Made by a program: the position numbers and the translations under genes. A stretch of DNA of 64,000 nucleotides, taken from the NCBI RefSeq assembly GCF_030649675.1, contig NZ_JAUTDR010000013.1, forward strand, positions 92,800 through 156,799, in the 5' to 3' direction. Below are positions 19,012 through 29,200 of this stretch, one piece after another. The stretch is from Haliea sp. E1-2-M8 (GTDB lineage Bacteria > Pseudomonadota > Gammaproteobacteria > Pseudomonadales > Halieaceae). The notes below the pieces were generated by a model. That model searched no databases. It worked only from the letters and a program-made list of their open reading frames with translations, and was not told the DNA's origin. Position 1 is the stretch's first letter; each line of letters opens with the position of its first letter.

Positions 19012-19270
19012 AGTGCGGCGATCAAGAAAAACGGCTGCTAATTTTACCACAGATTGCATTTTGCCACGCGCTCCCCTGCCGCTGCTGAACAGCCCGCACC
19101 GCGCGCCAGGGTCTCGCTGGACATGCAAGCGGTACATTTACCCAAAAACCACTAGAAGTTCATTGAAATACAGCGTATAAGTTCATGTTATTTATAGAAT
19201 AATATTGTGTCCCGCCTCTTGGCTGGGAGACAATGAGACAGAATCTGCCAAGACACACTCCGGGGCACTT

Positions 19271-20980
19271 GTGGAACTGCGTACCGTACTGGTGATTTCC
19301 GCCAACAAAACCGATCATCTGGTCTTGTCGGATTGCCTCGGCCGCGCTGTGCCTTCACGCTTTCGGCTGGTCAGCAGTGATGGGCCTGAACGGCCACTTG
19401 AGGCGCTGCTGAACCCCGCTGTCGATGCCGTTATCATGGCTGCTGGACCGGAAACCGATTACCTGCTGCGCCTGGCCCAGAAAAACGCCCCTTCGCTGCC
19501 CATGATCCTGCTGCTGGACGAGGCACCGGGCAGCGCCGCGGCGGCGCAGCTGCGTGCAAGCGGCGCCCAGGACCACCTGGTCCGGGGCCAGCTGCAAGAC
19601 GCCCTGGTGCACCGAATCCTGGACTACAGCATCGAACTGAAACAGGCGCGGACCACCATTCACGAGCTGTCGAACCGGGACGTCCTCACCGGCGCCCTGA
19701 ACCGGGTGGGTTTTCGCGCCCATCTGGAGCGCGCCATGCAACGCTCCCAACGCTACAATTTCAAGACTGCCCTGCTCTATATCAACATCGATCAGTTCAC
19801 CAACATCAACGACCACTTCGGGGAACTCAACGGCGACCTCCTGATCCGCAGCCTGTGCCAGCGCATGGTCAGCAAGTTGCGCAGCAGCGACAGCATTGCC
19901 CGGCTCGGTGGAGACGAATTCGGGGTTGTGCTGGAGGACGTCAACTCCGCCGGCGACATGGCGCGGATTGCGGAGAAAATGCTGCAGGCTATCGCCGCTC
20001 CACTCAGTCTCGATGAACAACATGTCCAGGTCGACGCCAGTATCGGCGGCGCCCTGTATCCCGATGATGCCGCCGACTTCAGTGAACTGGTGGAGCAGGC
20101 GCGCAGCGCGATGCAACAGGCCAAGTCCATCCTGGGCTGCAAATTTATTCCCTACAGCGACCGCCTGCAGTTTGACATGGCCGGCATCAATACGCTGGCA
20201 GCCGAGCTGCGGGGTGCCGCGCGCAGAAACCAGTTCGAGCTGCATTACCAGCCGCGCATCGCCCTTGAGACCGGCCAGCTCGCAGGACTGGAAGCTCTGC
20301 TGCGCTGGAACCATCCCGATCGCGGGTTGATCTGCCCCGGCGAATTCATTGCCGAGTGCGAGGACATGGGGCTGATGAAAAGTATCGGTCACCAGGTCAT
20401 CCAGCATGCCTGCTGCGCCCTCAACTGGCTGGCCGAGCAGCGCCTCGGAGACGTGGTGGTTGCGGTCAATATTTCCTTCTCCCAGATTCAGGACGACCGG
20501 TTTGTGACCGCGGTGAAAGACACTTTGCAGCGCACTGGCGCGAACCCGCGCCGGCTGGAGTTTGAGCTGACGGAAACCACCATCCTGAAGCAACCGGGAG
20601 CCATCAAGGTCCGTATGGATGAGCTGCGCCTGCTGGGTATCCGCTTTTCCCTGGATGATTTTGGCACCGGTTTTTCCCAGCTCACCCACCTGACCGAATT
20701 GCCGATCACCGCGCTGAAAATAGACGCAGCTTTTGTCCGCGATCTGCCCCACCATCCCCAGCAGGCGGCCGTGTGTAGCCTGATCATCGAAATGGCCAGG
20801 CGTCTGGACATTGAGGTAGTGGCCGAGGGCGCCGAAAATCACGAACAGATAGAGTTCCTGCGTAACCAGGGCTGCCAGCAGGTGCAGGGCTTCTACTACA
20901 GCCCGGCGATTCCGCTGCAGCAGCTACCCCGCTTCGTTCAGGAGCAGCGCTTCAAGATCCGTGAGCGCATCCTATCCTGA
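19271..20980 (+). CDS. GGDEF-EAL cyclic-di-GMP enzyme with degenerate receiver domain
   Basis: A protein of about 569 residues. Residues 1-125 look like a response-regulator receiver, but the phospho-acceptor region reads DAVIMAAGP without the Asp, so it is likely a pseudo-receiver. A GGDEF domain follows (RLGGDEFG intact, with RSSD five residues upstream as an inhibitory-site RxxD), then an EAL domain with EALLRW, NISFSQ, ELTET, DDFGTG, VVAEGAE and QGFYYS all present. Both synthesis and breakdown of c-di-GMP are possible. GTG at 19271 is chosen because upstream codons include only a TTG at 19205; the start is uncertain. Confidence 0.88.
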   Translation: MELRTVLVISANKTDHLVLSDCLGRAVPSRFRLVSSDGPERPLEALLNPAVDAVIMAAGPETDYLLRLAQKNAPSLPMILLLDEAPGSAAAAQLRASGAQDHLVRGQLQDALVHRILDYSIELKQARTTIHELSNRDVLTGALNRVGFRAHLERAMQRSQRYNFKTALLYINIDQFTNINDHFGELNGDLLIRSLCQRMVSKLRSSDSIARLGGDEFGVVLEDVNSAGDMARIAEKMLQAIAAPLSLDEQHVQVDASIGGALYPDDAADFSELVEQARSAMQQAKSILGCKFIPYSDRLQFDMAGINTLAAELRGAARRNQFELHYQPRIALETGQLAGLEALLRWNHPDRGLICPGEFIAECEDMGLMKSIGHQVIQHACCALNWLAEQRLGDVVVAVNISFSQIQDDRFVTAVKDTLQRTGANPRRLEFELTETTILKQPGAIKVRMDELRLLGIRFSLDDFGTGFSQLTHLTELPITALKIDAAFVRDLPHHPQQAAVCSLIIEMARRLDIEVVAEGAENHEQIEFLRNQGCQQVQGFYYSPAIPLQQLPRFVQEQRFKIRERILS

Positions 20981-21095
20981 ACCAGGGCGGCATGGCGCCC
21001 GGGCAGGACGCCCATGACGGGGCTGGCACTAGGCGACCGATCCCGGTGATGGTAGCCTGTAAACATAAATTTTCGCACCTTCGCATGGCTCCCTG

Positions 21096-22892
21096 ATGCC
21101 CCACACAAATCCACCCCCAATGCGCGCCAAGATACTGGTCAGCGATGACGACCAGATTGTGCGCATGCTGACCCGACAGTGTCTGGAAGCGGAAGACATG
21201 ATCGTGATCGAGGCCAGCAATGGCCACGAGGCACTGGACATGTTCGTGCGCGAGCGCCCTGATTTGGTATTCCTCGATGTGGAAATGCCCGGCATGTCGG
21301 GCCTGGAAGTCTGTCGGCGCATCCGCGAGATGCCTCAGGGCGAGTCCATCCCCATCATGATCGTCACCGGCTCGGATGACCGCGAATCCATCGACCAGGG
21401 TTTTGACGCCGGCGCCACCCAGTACAAGACCAAGCCAGTCAACTGGTCACTTTTGGGACGGGACGTCCATTACATGCTGCGGGCCAGCCAGGCCTTCAAC
21501 TCCCTGAAGCGCCAGGAAGATCGTCTGCGCTACCTCGCCTATTACGACCCGCTGACCAACCTGCCCAACCGGCGCAGCTTCAACGAGCAATTGGTGCGCA
21601 TCCTGAAGCGCAGCCAGCGCCGCAATTCCTTCGCAGCACTGATGTTCATCGACCTCGACCATTTCAAGCGCATCAACGACTCCATCGGCCATGGCCGCGG
21701 CGACCGCCTGCTGGTGGAGATTGCCAAGCGCCTGACCCTGGAGCTGCGCGAGGACGATGCCATCAACTTCTTCGGCGACGATGACGCCGAGGACCAGGAT
21801 GGCAGCACCGAGATTGCCCGCCTCGGCGGCGACGAGTTTACCGTGGTCCTCTCCGATGTGCCGGATACCGCGCATGTCGAGACTATCGCCCGGCGCATTC
21901 TCGACAGCCTCTCCCAGCCGATCGCCCTGCAATCACATAACCCGGTAGTGACTCCCAGCATTGGCATTGCCATCTACCCCATGGATGGAGAGGATCCAGA
22001 CAGTCTGATCCGCAATGCCGATACCGCCATGTACGTGGCCAAGGCCGAAGGCCGCGCCTGCTTCCGCTTCTACAACGAAGAAATGAATGCCAAGGCTGTC
22101 GAGCAGCTGAAGATGGAGGAGGAACTGCGCCACGGGATGCAGAACGGAGAACTGGAACTGCGCTACCAGCCCCAGATCGAAGTGGTCTCCGGCGATGTGG
22201 TCAGCCTGGAGGCGCTGGTGCGCTGGAAGCATCCGCTGCGCGGCATGGTGTCCCCCTCCGAGTTCATTCCCGTGGCCGAGCGGACCGGGCAGATCATCGA
22301 GCTCGGTGAATGGGTGATGTCCCAGGTCGCCAGGGATTGCCTGTACTGGGATTCCCTTGGGCTACCCCAGTTCCGGGTGAGCGTGAACATATCCCCGCTG
22401 CAGTTCAACCAGACCGGGCTGTCGCAGTTTGTGCGCGGCTTTATCGAAAAGTCCCAGATACTGCCACACCGCCTGGAACTGGAGCTGACCGAGAGCGCCA
22501 TCATGACCGACGCCGAGGCCAATATCGTCAAGCTGCAGGAATTGAAGGCCATAGGACTGGACCTTGCGGTAGACGACTTCGGCACCGGCTACTCATCGCT
22601 CAGCTATCTGAAGCGCTTCCCGATTGATACGCTCAAGATTGACCAGAGCTTTGTCGCCGACCTGGGCAGCCCCGACGGCGCGGCGATCATCGACGCCATC
22701 CTGGCGCTGTCGAAAACCCTCAAGCTGCGAGTGATAGCCGAAGGCATCGAGACCTTTGAGCAGATGCGCTACCTGGTGGATATGAAATGCGACCTGCTGC
22801 AGGGCTTTTATCTCTCCATGCCCGTTTACCCCGAAGAAGTACCCAACCTACTGCGGCAGAACTTCGCTGAGCAACTTGCCTCAGGAAGCTGA
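21096..22892 (+). CDS. response regulator with REC-GGDEF-EAL domains
   Basis: A 598-residue two-component output protein for cyclic-di-GMP. The receiver (about residues 10-125) has the acidic pocket SDDDQ, phospho-acceptor Asp61 in FLDVEMPG, VTGSDD and the Lys of TKPVNW. The GGDEF motif is intact (RLGGDEF) but is preceded by an acidic insertion (FFGDDDAEDQDGSTE), and no RxxD inhibitory site is seen. EAL motifs EALVRW, NISPLQ, ELTES, DDFGTG, VIAEGIE and QGFYLS are intact. It lies 115 bases after the preceding GGDEF-EAL gene. The protease gene starts one base after its stop, so the two are probably co-transcribed. The partner kinase is unknown. Confidence 0.93.
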   Translation: MPHTNPPPMRAKILVSDDDQIVRMLTRQCLEAEDMIVIEASNGHEALDMFVRERPDLVFLDVEMPGMSGLEVCRRIREMPQGESIPIMIVTGSDDRESIDQGFDAGATQYKTKPVNWSLLGRDVHYMLRASQAFNSLKRQEDRLRYLAYYDPLTNLPNRRSFNEQLVRILKRSQRRNSFAALMFIDLDHFKRINDSIGHGRGDRLLVEIAKRLTLELREDDAINFFGDDDAEDQDGSTEIARLGGDEFTVVLSDVPDTAHVETIARRILDSLSQPIALQSHNPVVTPSIGIAIYPMDGEDPDSLIRNADTAMYVAKAEGRACFRFYNEEMNAKAVEQLKMEEELRHGMQNGELELRYQPQIEVVSGDVVSLEALVRWKHPLRGMVSPSEFIPVAERTGQIIELGEWVMSQVARDCLYWDSLGLPQFRVSVNISPLQFNQTGLSQFVRGFIEKSQILPHRLELELTESAIMTDAEANIVKLQELKAIGLDLAVDDFGTGYSSLSYLKRFPIDTLKIDQSFVADLGSPDGAAIIDAILALSKTLKLRVIAEGIETFEQMRYLVDMKCDLLQGFYLSMPVYPEEVPNLLRQNFAEQLASGS

Positions 22893-22893
22893 C

Positions 22894-24918
22894 TTGCGCA
22901 CCCGGCCAAACTTTCCCTTTCTGCGTTTGCCGCTGGCCCTCTGCACTATGCTGTGCAGCGCAGCGGTGTCTGCCGAACCGGAGCAACCCGAGTCCCTCCG
23001 CGTCATGCTACAGGGGAATTCCGCAGCCGCGCTCAGGCAGCTGGTGGAAGATGCAGGCGGCAGCGTCAGCCACGACCTGACCATCATCGACGCGGTGGGG
23101 GCGCTGGTCACCCCCGCCCAGCTGGAAAACATACGCAACTCGCCGCTGATCCTGCGTCTGATCGACGACCTGTCCATGGACATGTCCGAACCCCTGCCAC
23201 CCCCCGACAAGGCAGCCTGCACCATTGGCGGCGCCCTGGAGGCGACGCTGCGAGCAGACGGTATCCATTGGCCGCTCTTCAACCAGGGCCAGACCCCCGC
23301 GGAGCTGACACGGCTGGAGATCAGTTGGCCCGATGCACTCGGCGACCTCTCTCAATTGCGCCTTGACGCCAATGATCTGCCACGCGGCTCCGAGACAACC
23401 GACGCAGGGGGGCGGCGGAGCCTGACGCTGGAATATGAGCCCGGGCAGACGCCGTCTCTCACCGGCATTGCCCACATGCATATCGGATTTTCCCGCGGCC
23501 TCGCCGGCCCCGATGGCCGACTTGCCTGGGCGCAGAAAGACTTCAGCCTGAAGCTGGAATTCGGCGATGAATGCACTAGCGAACTCATCCCCGGCTACGC
23601 CGATTACGCCGGCGATACCTATTACCCCACCGTTGCGGGTGCGTCCGAGCTCCATCGACACGGCATTACCGGCCGCGGCGTCACGGTCGCGGTACTCGAT
23701 TCCGGCCTCTGGGAACACCCGGCGCTGACCATGGACACCCACGGCAAAAAACGGATTGTCGGGCGCTATGACGCCATGGACAACATCGCCGGCGAGCCCG
23801 TCGCAGATGCCAGCGGCCATGGCACACACATGACCAGTGTTGTCGCGCACAGTGAGGAAGTGCTCACTAATGGTGCCCCATCAGGGACCTGGAAAGGGAT
23901 CGCTCCGGATGTGAACCTGGTGGCGGTAAAAGCATTCGACGAAGATGGTCAAGGTGACTTCCTTGACATCGTCCGCGGCATCCAGTGGATTGTAGAGCAG
24001 CGCGAGGCGCTGGACATCAGGGTTCTGAACCTGTCATTCGCCGCACGACCGCGCTGGCCCTACTATCTCGACCCCATCGACCAGGCCCTGATGAAGGCCT
24101 GGGCAGCCGGCATCACCGTCGTTGCCGCAGCCGGCAACGAGGGGCCAGAGCCGATGACCATAGGCTCCCCCGGCAATCTGCCCTACCTGATTACCGTGGG
24201 CGCCTACACTGACTCCTGGACTGTTGCAGACCGGGACGATGACTACATTCCAGACTTCTCTTCCCGCGGCCCGACACCCAGTGGGCATATCAAACCCGAC
24301 ATCGTGGCCCCGGGGGGGCATATCGCCGGCCTGGTCAAGCCAGGCAGCACCCTCACCCGCAAGCACCCGAATTACATGATCAGTACCGGCGAACTGGTGA
24401 TGACCGGCACATCCCAGGCCAGCGCATTGGTGGCGGGCATTGCCGCGCTCCTCTTGCAACTCGAGCCAGACCTGACCCCGGACGACGTCAAGTGCAAACT
24501 CATGAGCAGTGCCGAGCCGGCGATCAACCGCGACGGCAAGCTCGCTTACAGCCCGTTCCAGCAGGGCAGCGGGGCCGTCAACGCCGTAAGGGCTGTGACG
24601 CTGGGACAACGCGGTTGTGGCAACAGCGACCTGAATCTGGGCCGGGACATTGCTGGCGAAGAGTACTTTGAAGGCCCGGCAATAATAGATGAGGAAGGAA
24701 ACGCCACCCTGCCCGGGCTCTACCGCATGCTGGCCAGCGAACCCTCCGCCGATGGTTCAAGCAGCGACCGAAAGTGGGGGGTGAAGGATCACATTGAGCG
24801 CGAGCACGCCGCCGATCCCGCGCCCGACTTGCCATTTCAATGGCTGGAAATCTACCTTTCCGAGCGAGATTTGATAGAAGCACTATCCACGCAAACAAGG
24901 CCCCACGCCGTCGAGTAG
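22894..24918 (+). CDS. exported S8 (subtilisin-like) serine peptidase
   Basis: A 674-residue secreted protease. The catalytic triad is Asp269 in AVLDSGLW, His309 in SGHGTH and Ser507 in GTSQAS; the oxyanion Asn is in AAAGNEGPEP. A signal peptide (about 26 residues, ending SAAVSA) and a pro-region/unknown domain of about 230 residues precede the catalytic domain; the last 110 residues match nothing I recognise. TTG at 22894 is preferred because AGGAAG lies six bases upstream; a TTG at 22876 in the preceding gene is the alternative. Its GC content matches the surrounding chromosome, unlike the repeat-protein locus that follows. Substrate unknown. Confidence 0.88.
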   Translation: MRTRPNFPFLRLPLALCTMLCSAAVSAEPEQPESLRVMLQGNSAAALRQLVEDAGGSVSHDLTIIDAVGALVTPAQLENIRNSPLILRLIDDLSMDMSEPLPPPDKAACTIGGALEATLRADGIHWPLFNQGQTPAELTRLEISWPDALGDLSQLRLDANDLPRGSETTDAGGRRSLTLEYEPGQTPSLTGIAHMHIGFSRGLAGPDGRLAWAQKDFSLKLEFGDECTSELIPGYADYAGDTYYPTVAGASELHRHGITGRGVTVAVLDSGLWEHPALTMDTHGKKRIVGRYDAMDNIAGEPVADASGHGTHMTSVVAHSEEVLTNGAPSGTWKGIAPDVNLVAVKAFDEDGQGDFLDIVRGIQWIVEQREALDIRVLNLSFAARPRWPYYLDPIDQALMKAWAAGITVVAAAGNEGPEPMTIGSPGNLPYLITVGAYTDSWTVADRDDDYIPDFSSRGPTPSGHIKPDIVAPGGHIAGLVKPGSTLTRKHPNYMISTGELVMTGTSQASALVAGIAALLLQLEPDLTPDDVKCKLMSSAEPAINRDGKLAYSPFQQGSGAVNAVRAVTLGQRGCGNSDLNLGRDIAGEEYFEGPAIIDEEGNATLPGLYRMLASEPSADGSSSDRKWGVKDHIEREHAADPAPDLPFQWLEIYLSERDLIEALSTQTRPHAVE

Positions 24919-25228
24919 CATTCATCTCCCGGACATTGCCCCAATTGGGTCAAGCACACGGGGCCGCCCCAAGGCAAGTTATTTTCTGCATAACTTTCAG
25001 ATAGTTACGCAACCCCATTTCCTTCACACCACCATAACTCACGCCGAGAGACTGTGCGCTGCCACACCGTCTACCCCAAAAAGGGTATGGCCGTCCCTTC
25101 ATTGATACCGCCCCGCTCCCTATAACTGAGTCAAGCTTCACGGATAGAAGATGTGATAAGCCTCTCACGGACGAGATGACTTTAGGAATGTGATGCCACC
25201 TGGTGGCCGAAAAAAAATGAGGTACTCA
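24919..25228. other. 310-base intergenic region at a composition boundary
   Basis: No credible ORF or RNA gene seen. It holds an inverted repeat TACCC-CAAAAA-GGGTA (25073-25088), a -10-like TATAAC (25121-25126) with only a weak -35 candidate (TTCATT, 25098-25103), and a short palindrome GCCACC-T-GGTGGC (25195-25207) just upstream of the repeat-protein start. It marks the change from GC-rich to AT-richer DNA. Confidence 0.5.
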
Positions 25229-26137
25229 ATGAAAAACGTAGAAGTTAAATCTCGGCTGGCAATGATCGGCACCGCTTCATTACTATTAATATCGATCAAT
25301 GGAGCCGCTCACGCGGAGCAGGTAGCGACTGCAAGTGCTCCTATATCTCGCTCTACTTCAACAGTAGATCACTCATCAGTTTCGGTGGCATTAGCATCCA
25401 AGCAGTCTTACCGTAACCACGGTGGCTACCACTGGGGAAGCGAGGAATCCCATCTGCAAGCCTCTGATTCATCATGGGTAGCCAATGACGCAACCGAGTC
25501 CGGTTATAAGTGGTCGGTGAGTAACCGAACTACGGAGCACTCCCAAGAAGCCCTTTCTCAACACCTAGTTAGTTCCAACGAGTATTCTAGTGACGTACAA
25601 CAGGCTGGATATCGCTGGGGCATCCGCAATGTCGCTGACCAGTCCGGCTACCGTTGGGGGATCCGCAACGTCGCTGACCAGGCCGGCTACCGCTGGGGTA
25701 TCCGCAACATCGCTGACCAAGCCGGCTACCGCTGGGGCATCCGCAACATCGCTGACCAGGCCGGCTACCGTTGGGGCATCCGCAGCGTCGCTGACCAGAC
25801 CGGCTATCGCTGGGGCATCCGCAACGTCGCTGACCAGGCCGGCTATCGCTGGGGCATCCGCAGCGTCGCTGACCAGACCGGCTACCGCTGGGGCATCCGC
25901 AACATCGCCGACCAGGCCGGCTATCGCTGGGGCATCCGCAGCGTCGCTGACCAAACCGGCTACCGCTGGGGCATCCGCAACGTCGCTGACCAGGCCGGCT
26001 ATCGCTGGGGCATCCGCAACGTTGCTGACCAGGCGGGCTATCGCTGGGGCATCCGCAACATCGCTGACCAGGCCGGCTACCGCTGGGGCATCCGCAACAT
26101 CGCTGACCAGGCCGGCTACCGCTGGGGAATCAGATAG
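25229..26137 (+). CDS. exported tandem-repeat protein, 13-residue GYRWGIR repeats, unknown function
   Basis: A 302-residue protein I cannot assign to a known family. ATG at 25229 follows GAGGT with suitable spacing and gives a clean signal peptide (about 29 residues, ending NGAAHA). Residues 30-124 are Ser/Thr/His-rich with two degenerate motifs, GGYHWGS and SGYKWSV. From residue 125 to the end there are 13 full copies and one partial copy of QAGYRWGIRNIAD. G-Y-R-W-G-I-R is invariant in all fourteen; variation is confined to A/S/T, N/S and V/I. No membrane anchor or cysteine is present after the signal. It precedes two sensor kinases with large extracytoplasmic propellers. Possible roles: processed peptide precursor, amyloid-like or structural fibre, or kinase ligand. 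Confidence 0.85.
   Translation: MKNVEVKSRLAMIGTASLLLISINGAAHAEQVATASAPISRSTSTVDHSSVSVALASKQSYRNHGGYHWGSEESHLQASDSSWVANDATESGYKWSVSNRTTEHSQEALSQHLVSSNEYSSDVQQAGYRWGIRNVADQSGYRWGIRNVADQAGYRWGIRNIADQAGYRWGIRNIADQAGYRWGIRSVADQTGYRWGIRNVADQAGYRWGIRSVADQTGYRWGIRNIADQAGYRWGIRSVADQTGYRWGIRNVADQAGYRWGIRNVADQAGYRWGIRNIADQAGYRWGIRNIADQAGYRWGIR
25601..26134 (+). repeat. 39-base in-frame tandem repeat array
   Basis: Thirteen 39-base units (25601-26107) and a 27-base partial unit, each encoding one 13-residue repeat. Units 5-6, 7-8 and 9-10 form a 78-base higher-order repeat: an RSVAD unit is always followed by a QTG unit. Most differences between units are few bases, consistent with recent amplification or gene conversion. 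The period is a multiple of three, so the other frames also stay open here; those frames are not genes. Confidence 0.97.
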
Positions 26138-26169
26138 AAAGCGAGCAACACAATTTGCTCTAACGTACG

Positions 26170-26191
26170 CGGCCCTCACGGGCCGTTTTTT
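26170..26191 (+). terminator. rho-independent terminator after the repeat-protein gene
   Basis: Stem CGGCCC (26170-26175), loop TCAC, and GGGCCG (26180-26185), followed by six T residues (26186-26191). It lies 33 bases after the stop, so the repeat gene can be transcribed separately from the sensor kinases. Confidence 0.88.
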
Positions 26192-26285
26192 GTTTCCCCT
26201 ACACCCACACCCACCGTAGTCTCAGCTATATAATCGCGGTAACATTCGTGTCACGCGTTTTGAATTTATTAACTGGGCAGTCTTT

Positions 26286-29200
26286 GTGAAGCTTATAGCT
26301 CGTTTTGCTCTCACTCTTTCTATTGTTTTGTTATCGGAGAAAAGCCTAGCTCTTAGTCCGAAGGACTACACCTTTCAGCTTTCCCCTGCCACCCGAGAGT
26401 TGACCCAACAGTCTGTGCGGACCATTTATCAGGACAGCAGAGGCTTTATATGGTTACTCACCCAAGAGGGATTACACAAATATGATGGTTATACCGTAAC
26501 ACGGTTCAGGGCATCTAATCGGGATCCAAATTCGATAAGTCATGAATCAACAACAGGCATAGCCGAGGACAGCGAAGGATATATTTGGATCTCTACAGCG
26601 GGGGGGGGGCTCAATAAGTACGATCCTACCAATCATACTTTCAAGGCCATAAAAGCAGGTGAACTCCCTTCTCACCGCCACCCTCTATCTAATGAAATTT
26701 ACACCCTGTTCCTCGATAGCCAAGGAGATCTTTGGCTTGGTTATGATATAGGCACCGGCTTCAGTCGATTCTCTCCTGCAACGCAAACCTTCGAACATTT
26801 TCCACCCGACCAAAACTCTGTTGCAACTAGAGCTGTATCATTTTCTGAATCCTCGGACGGGGTGATCTGGGCATTGATCGACGGCCTCGGGCTTTTAAGA
26901 ATAAACCAGAATGAAGAGTCCATAGAAACTATTCGAGTTCCTAGCGCAACAGATAGTTCCAGACCTCTTACGAGGCTAAGTCATATAATGACTGCTTCAG
27001 ACGGCAGTGTGTGGATATCATCGTTAGACTCCGGAATCGTACGATTCTCTACGAAAACTGAAAAATTCGAATACTTCGACACTTCCTCCCCGGAGGGAAA
27101 ATCAGTCTCCGATCAGACAGTCTATATGACGATGGAAGACCGTTCTAACAACATTTGGGTTGCCACAAGAAGTGGCGTGAGTGTCTGGGAACCAGCTAGC
27201 CAAACTTTTACGTGGCTTAATTCCTCTAACTCAAACATACCAGACAACCAGATACTAAGTGTTTTTCAGAGCAGGTCAGGAATAATTTGGGTCGGCACTT
27301 ACAACGGACTCGCATACGGCACAAGATCGCTATTTAAGCGTGTTGACTCTATTCTAGGCCCCCCAAATGACTCAATAAATGCGTTTGCCCAAGACAACGA
27401 TGAAATAGTTTGGGTTGGCAGCAATACTGGACTTTATACTTATGACCCACACAACACCACAGAAGATCACTATTTCCCTCAGAATGCATTGAACGATCGC
27501 ATTTCTTCCCTACAAGTTATGAGCTTGCTCATTGAGGACTCGATCCTATGGGTGGGAACACTGAATTCAGGACTAAATCGAGTAGACCTAGAAACCGGTG
27601 ATACAAAAGTTTATCGAAGACGGATCAGTGACCCCACGAGCATAAGCGCCAACGGCATCACTTCAATTACCAGGACAAAGACCGGACTAATGCTCATCGG
27701 CACCTATGGTGGCGGACTAAACATATACGACGAAACAGCTGATAGCTTTTCTCATTTCAGATGGGACCCAAACGATAAAGAGTCCATAAGTAGTAACAAC
27801 GTGGTAGCGATAACTGAGGACAGCAACGGAGAAGTATGGATAGGCACGGAAAACGGCCTTAATTTCTTTGACCATGTCAACGGTACGTTTCGACGATTCA
27901 TTTCAGAAACCAGCAACCCAGAAAGTCTTTCAAGTAATCTTGCATGGGCAATACATGAAGATATACGAGGAAATCTCTGGATTGGCACGCAGAGTGGAGG
28001 AGTAAACAAATGGTCTAACTCAGACAAGAAAAATAAGATTAATAGATTCTCCCAGTATCAAGAGAACATCGACCTTCCCAGCGCAGATGTTTATGGGATC
28101 ACTAGCGACTCCAACTCGGATATTTGGCTATCACATAACCGAGGATTGTCGCGCATATCGAGAAAAAATGGCACCGCAGAGCACTTTGATTTGACTGACG
28201 GGCTTCAAGGGTCTGAGTTTAACCACGGCGCTGTGCTCAGAGACAAGCAGTCGAGACTTTTCTTCGGAGGAAATAACGGATTCAACGTTATAGAGCCGGA
28301 AAATATCGAAAGAAACGTTTATCTACCACCGGTCCAAATCACCGAATATAGACTACTAAATGAAGAAGTATTTTTCGACGTGCCTTACGATCAAGTGCAG
28401 GAAATTTCGCTCCCATACAACTTTCGTTATGCGAGTTTCACGTTTGCATCCCTTGACTACACCAACCCCTCTTCTAACCAATACCGCTACATGCTTGAGA
28501 GATTTGACGATTCATGGATCGAACTGGGAAATTCGAGGTCCGTTTCTTTCACTAGTCTCCCAGCGGGATCATATGTTTTTAAACTGCAAGGTAGTAACTC
28601 AGACGGAATATGGAGCGATAATGGCGTCGCGTTTGAATTGAACGTCACACCTGCGCCGTGGTTGAGCAAGCAAGCGTACTTCGCGTACGCCATCTTTGCG
28701 TTATCTATAGTTTACCTGATAACAATGAATCAACGGGCAAAAAGCCAACAGGCGATAAAAAGACAAAGGGAGCTCGAATTAAAGGTTCAAGAACGAACGG
28801 TTGATTTAGAAGAAGCTAGGAACTTGGCAGAACGCGCCAACAGATCAAAGTCAGATTTTTTAGCTACAGTAACCCATGAAATTCGAACCCCGATGCATGG
28901 AATGATTGGTATGACTGAGCTGCTTTTACACACCAAGCTATCGGATCAGCAACAAAAGTTTGCAAACGCAGCTCATGCAAGTGGCCAAGCTCTACTCCAA
29001 CTTATCAACTCTATATTAGACTTCTCAAAAATAGAGGCTGAGCGAGTGGAAGTTGAGAACATCGACTTCGATCTTATCCAATTACTTGATGATGTGTGCT
29101 ACCTTCAAAGCGAACCCGCGAGCAGAAAATCTCTTGATTTCCTTTATGTAATCGAAGGCCCGCTACCGGGTAAAGTAATAAGCGATCCCACCAAACTGAG

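Noticed and set aside
24919..25228. Cyclic-di-GMP riboswitch upstream of the repeat protein.
   Set aside because: No GEMM core (GGGCAAA ... GACGCAAAG) on either strand.
25601..26134. Possible CRISPR array.
   Set aside because: The repeats are directly adjacent, with no spacers, and they lie inside a coding frame.
25565..26219. Open frames in other frames and on the minus strand across the 39-base repeats.
   Set aside because: The repeat period is divisible by three, so any frame without a stop in one unit stays open; only one frame has a signal peptide and a ribosome binding site.
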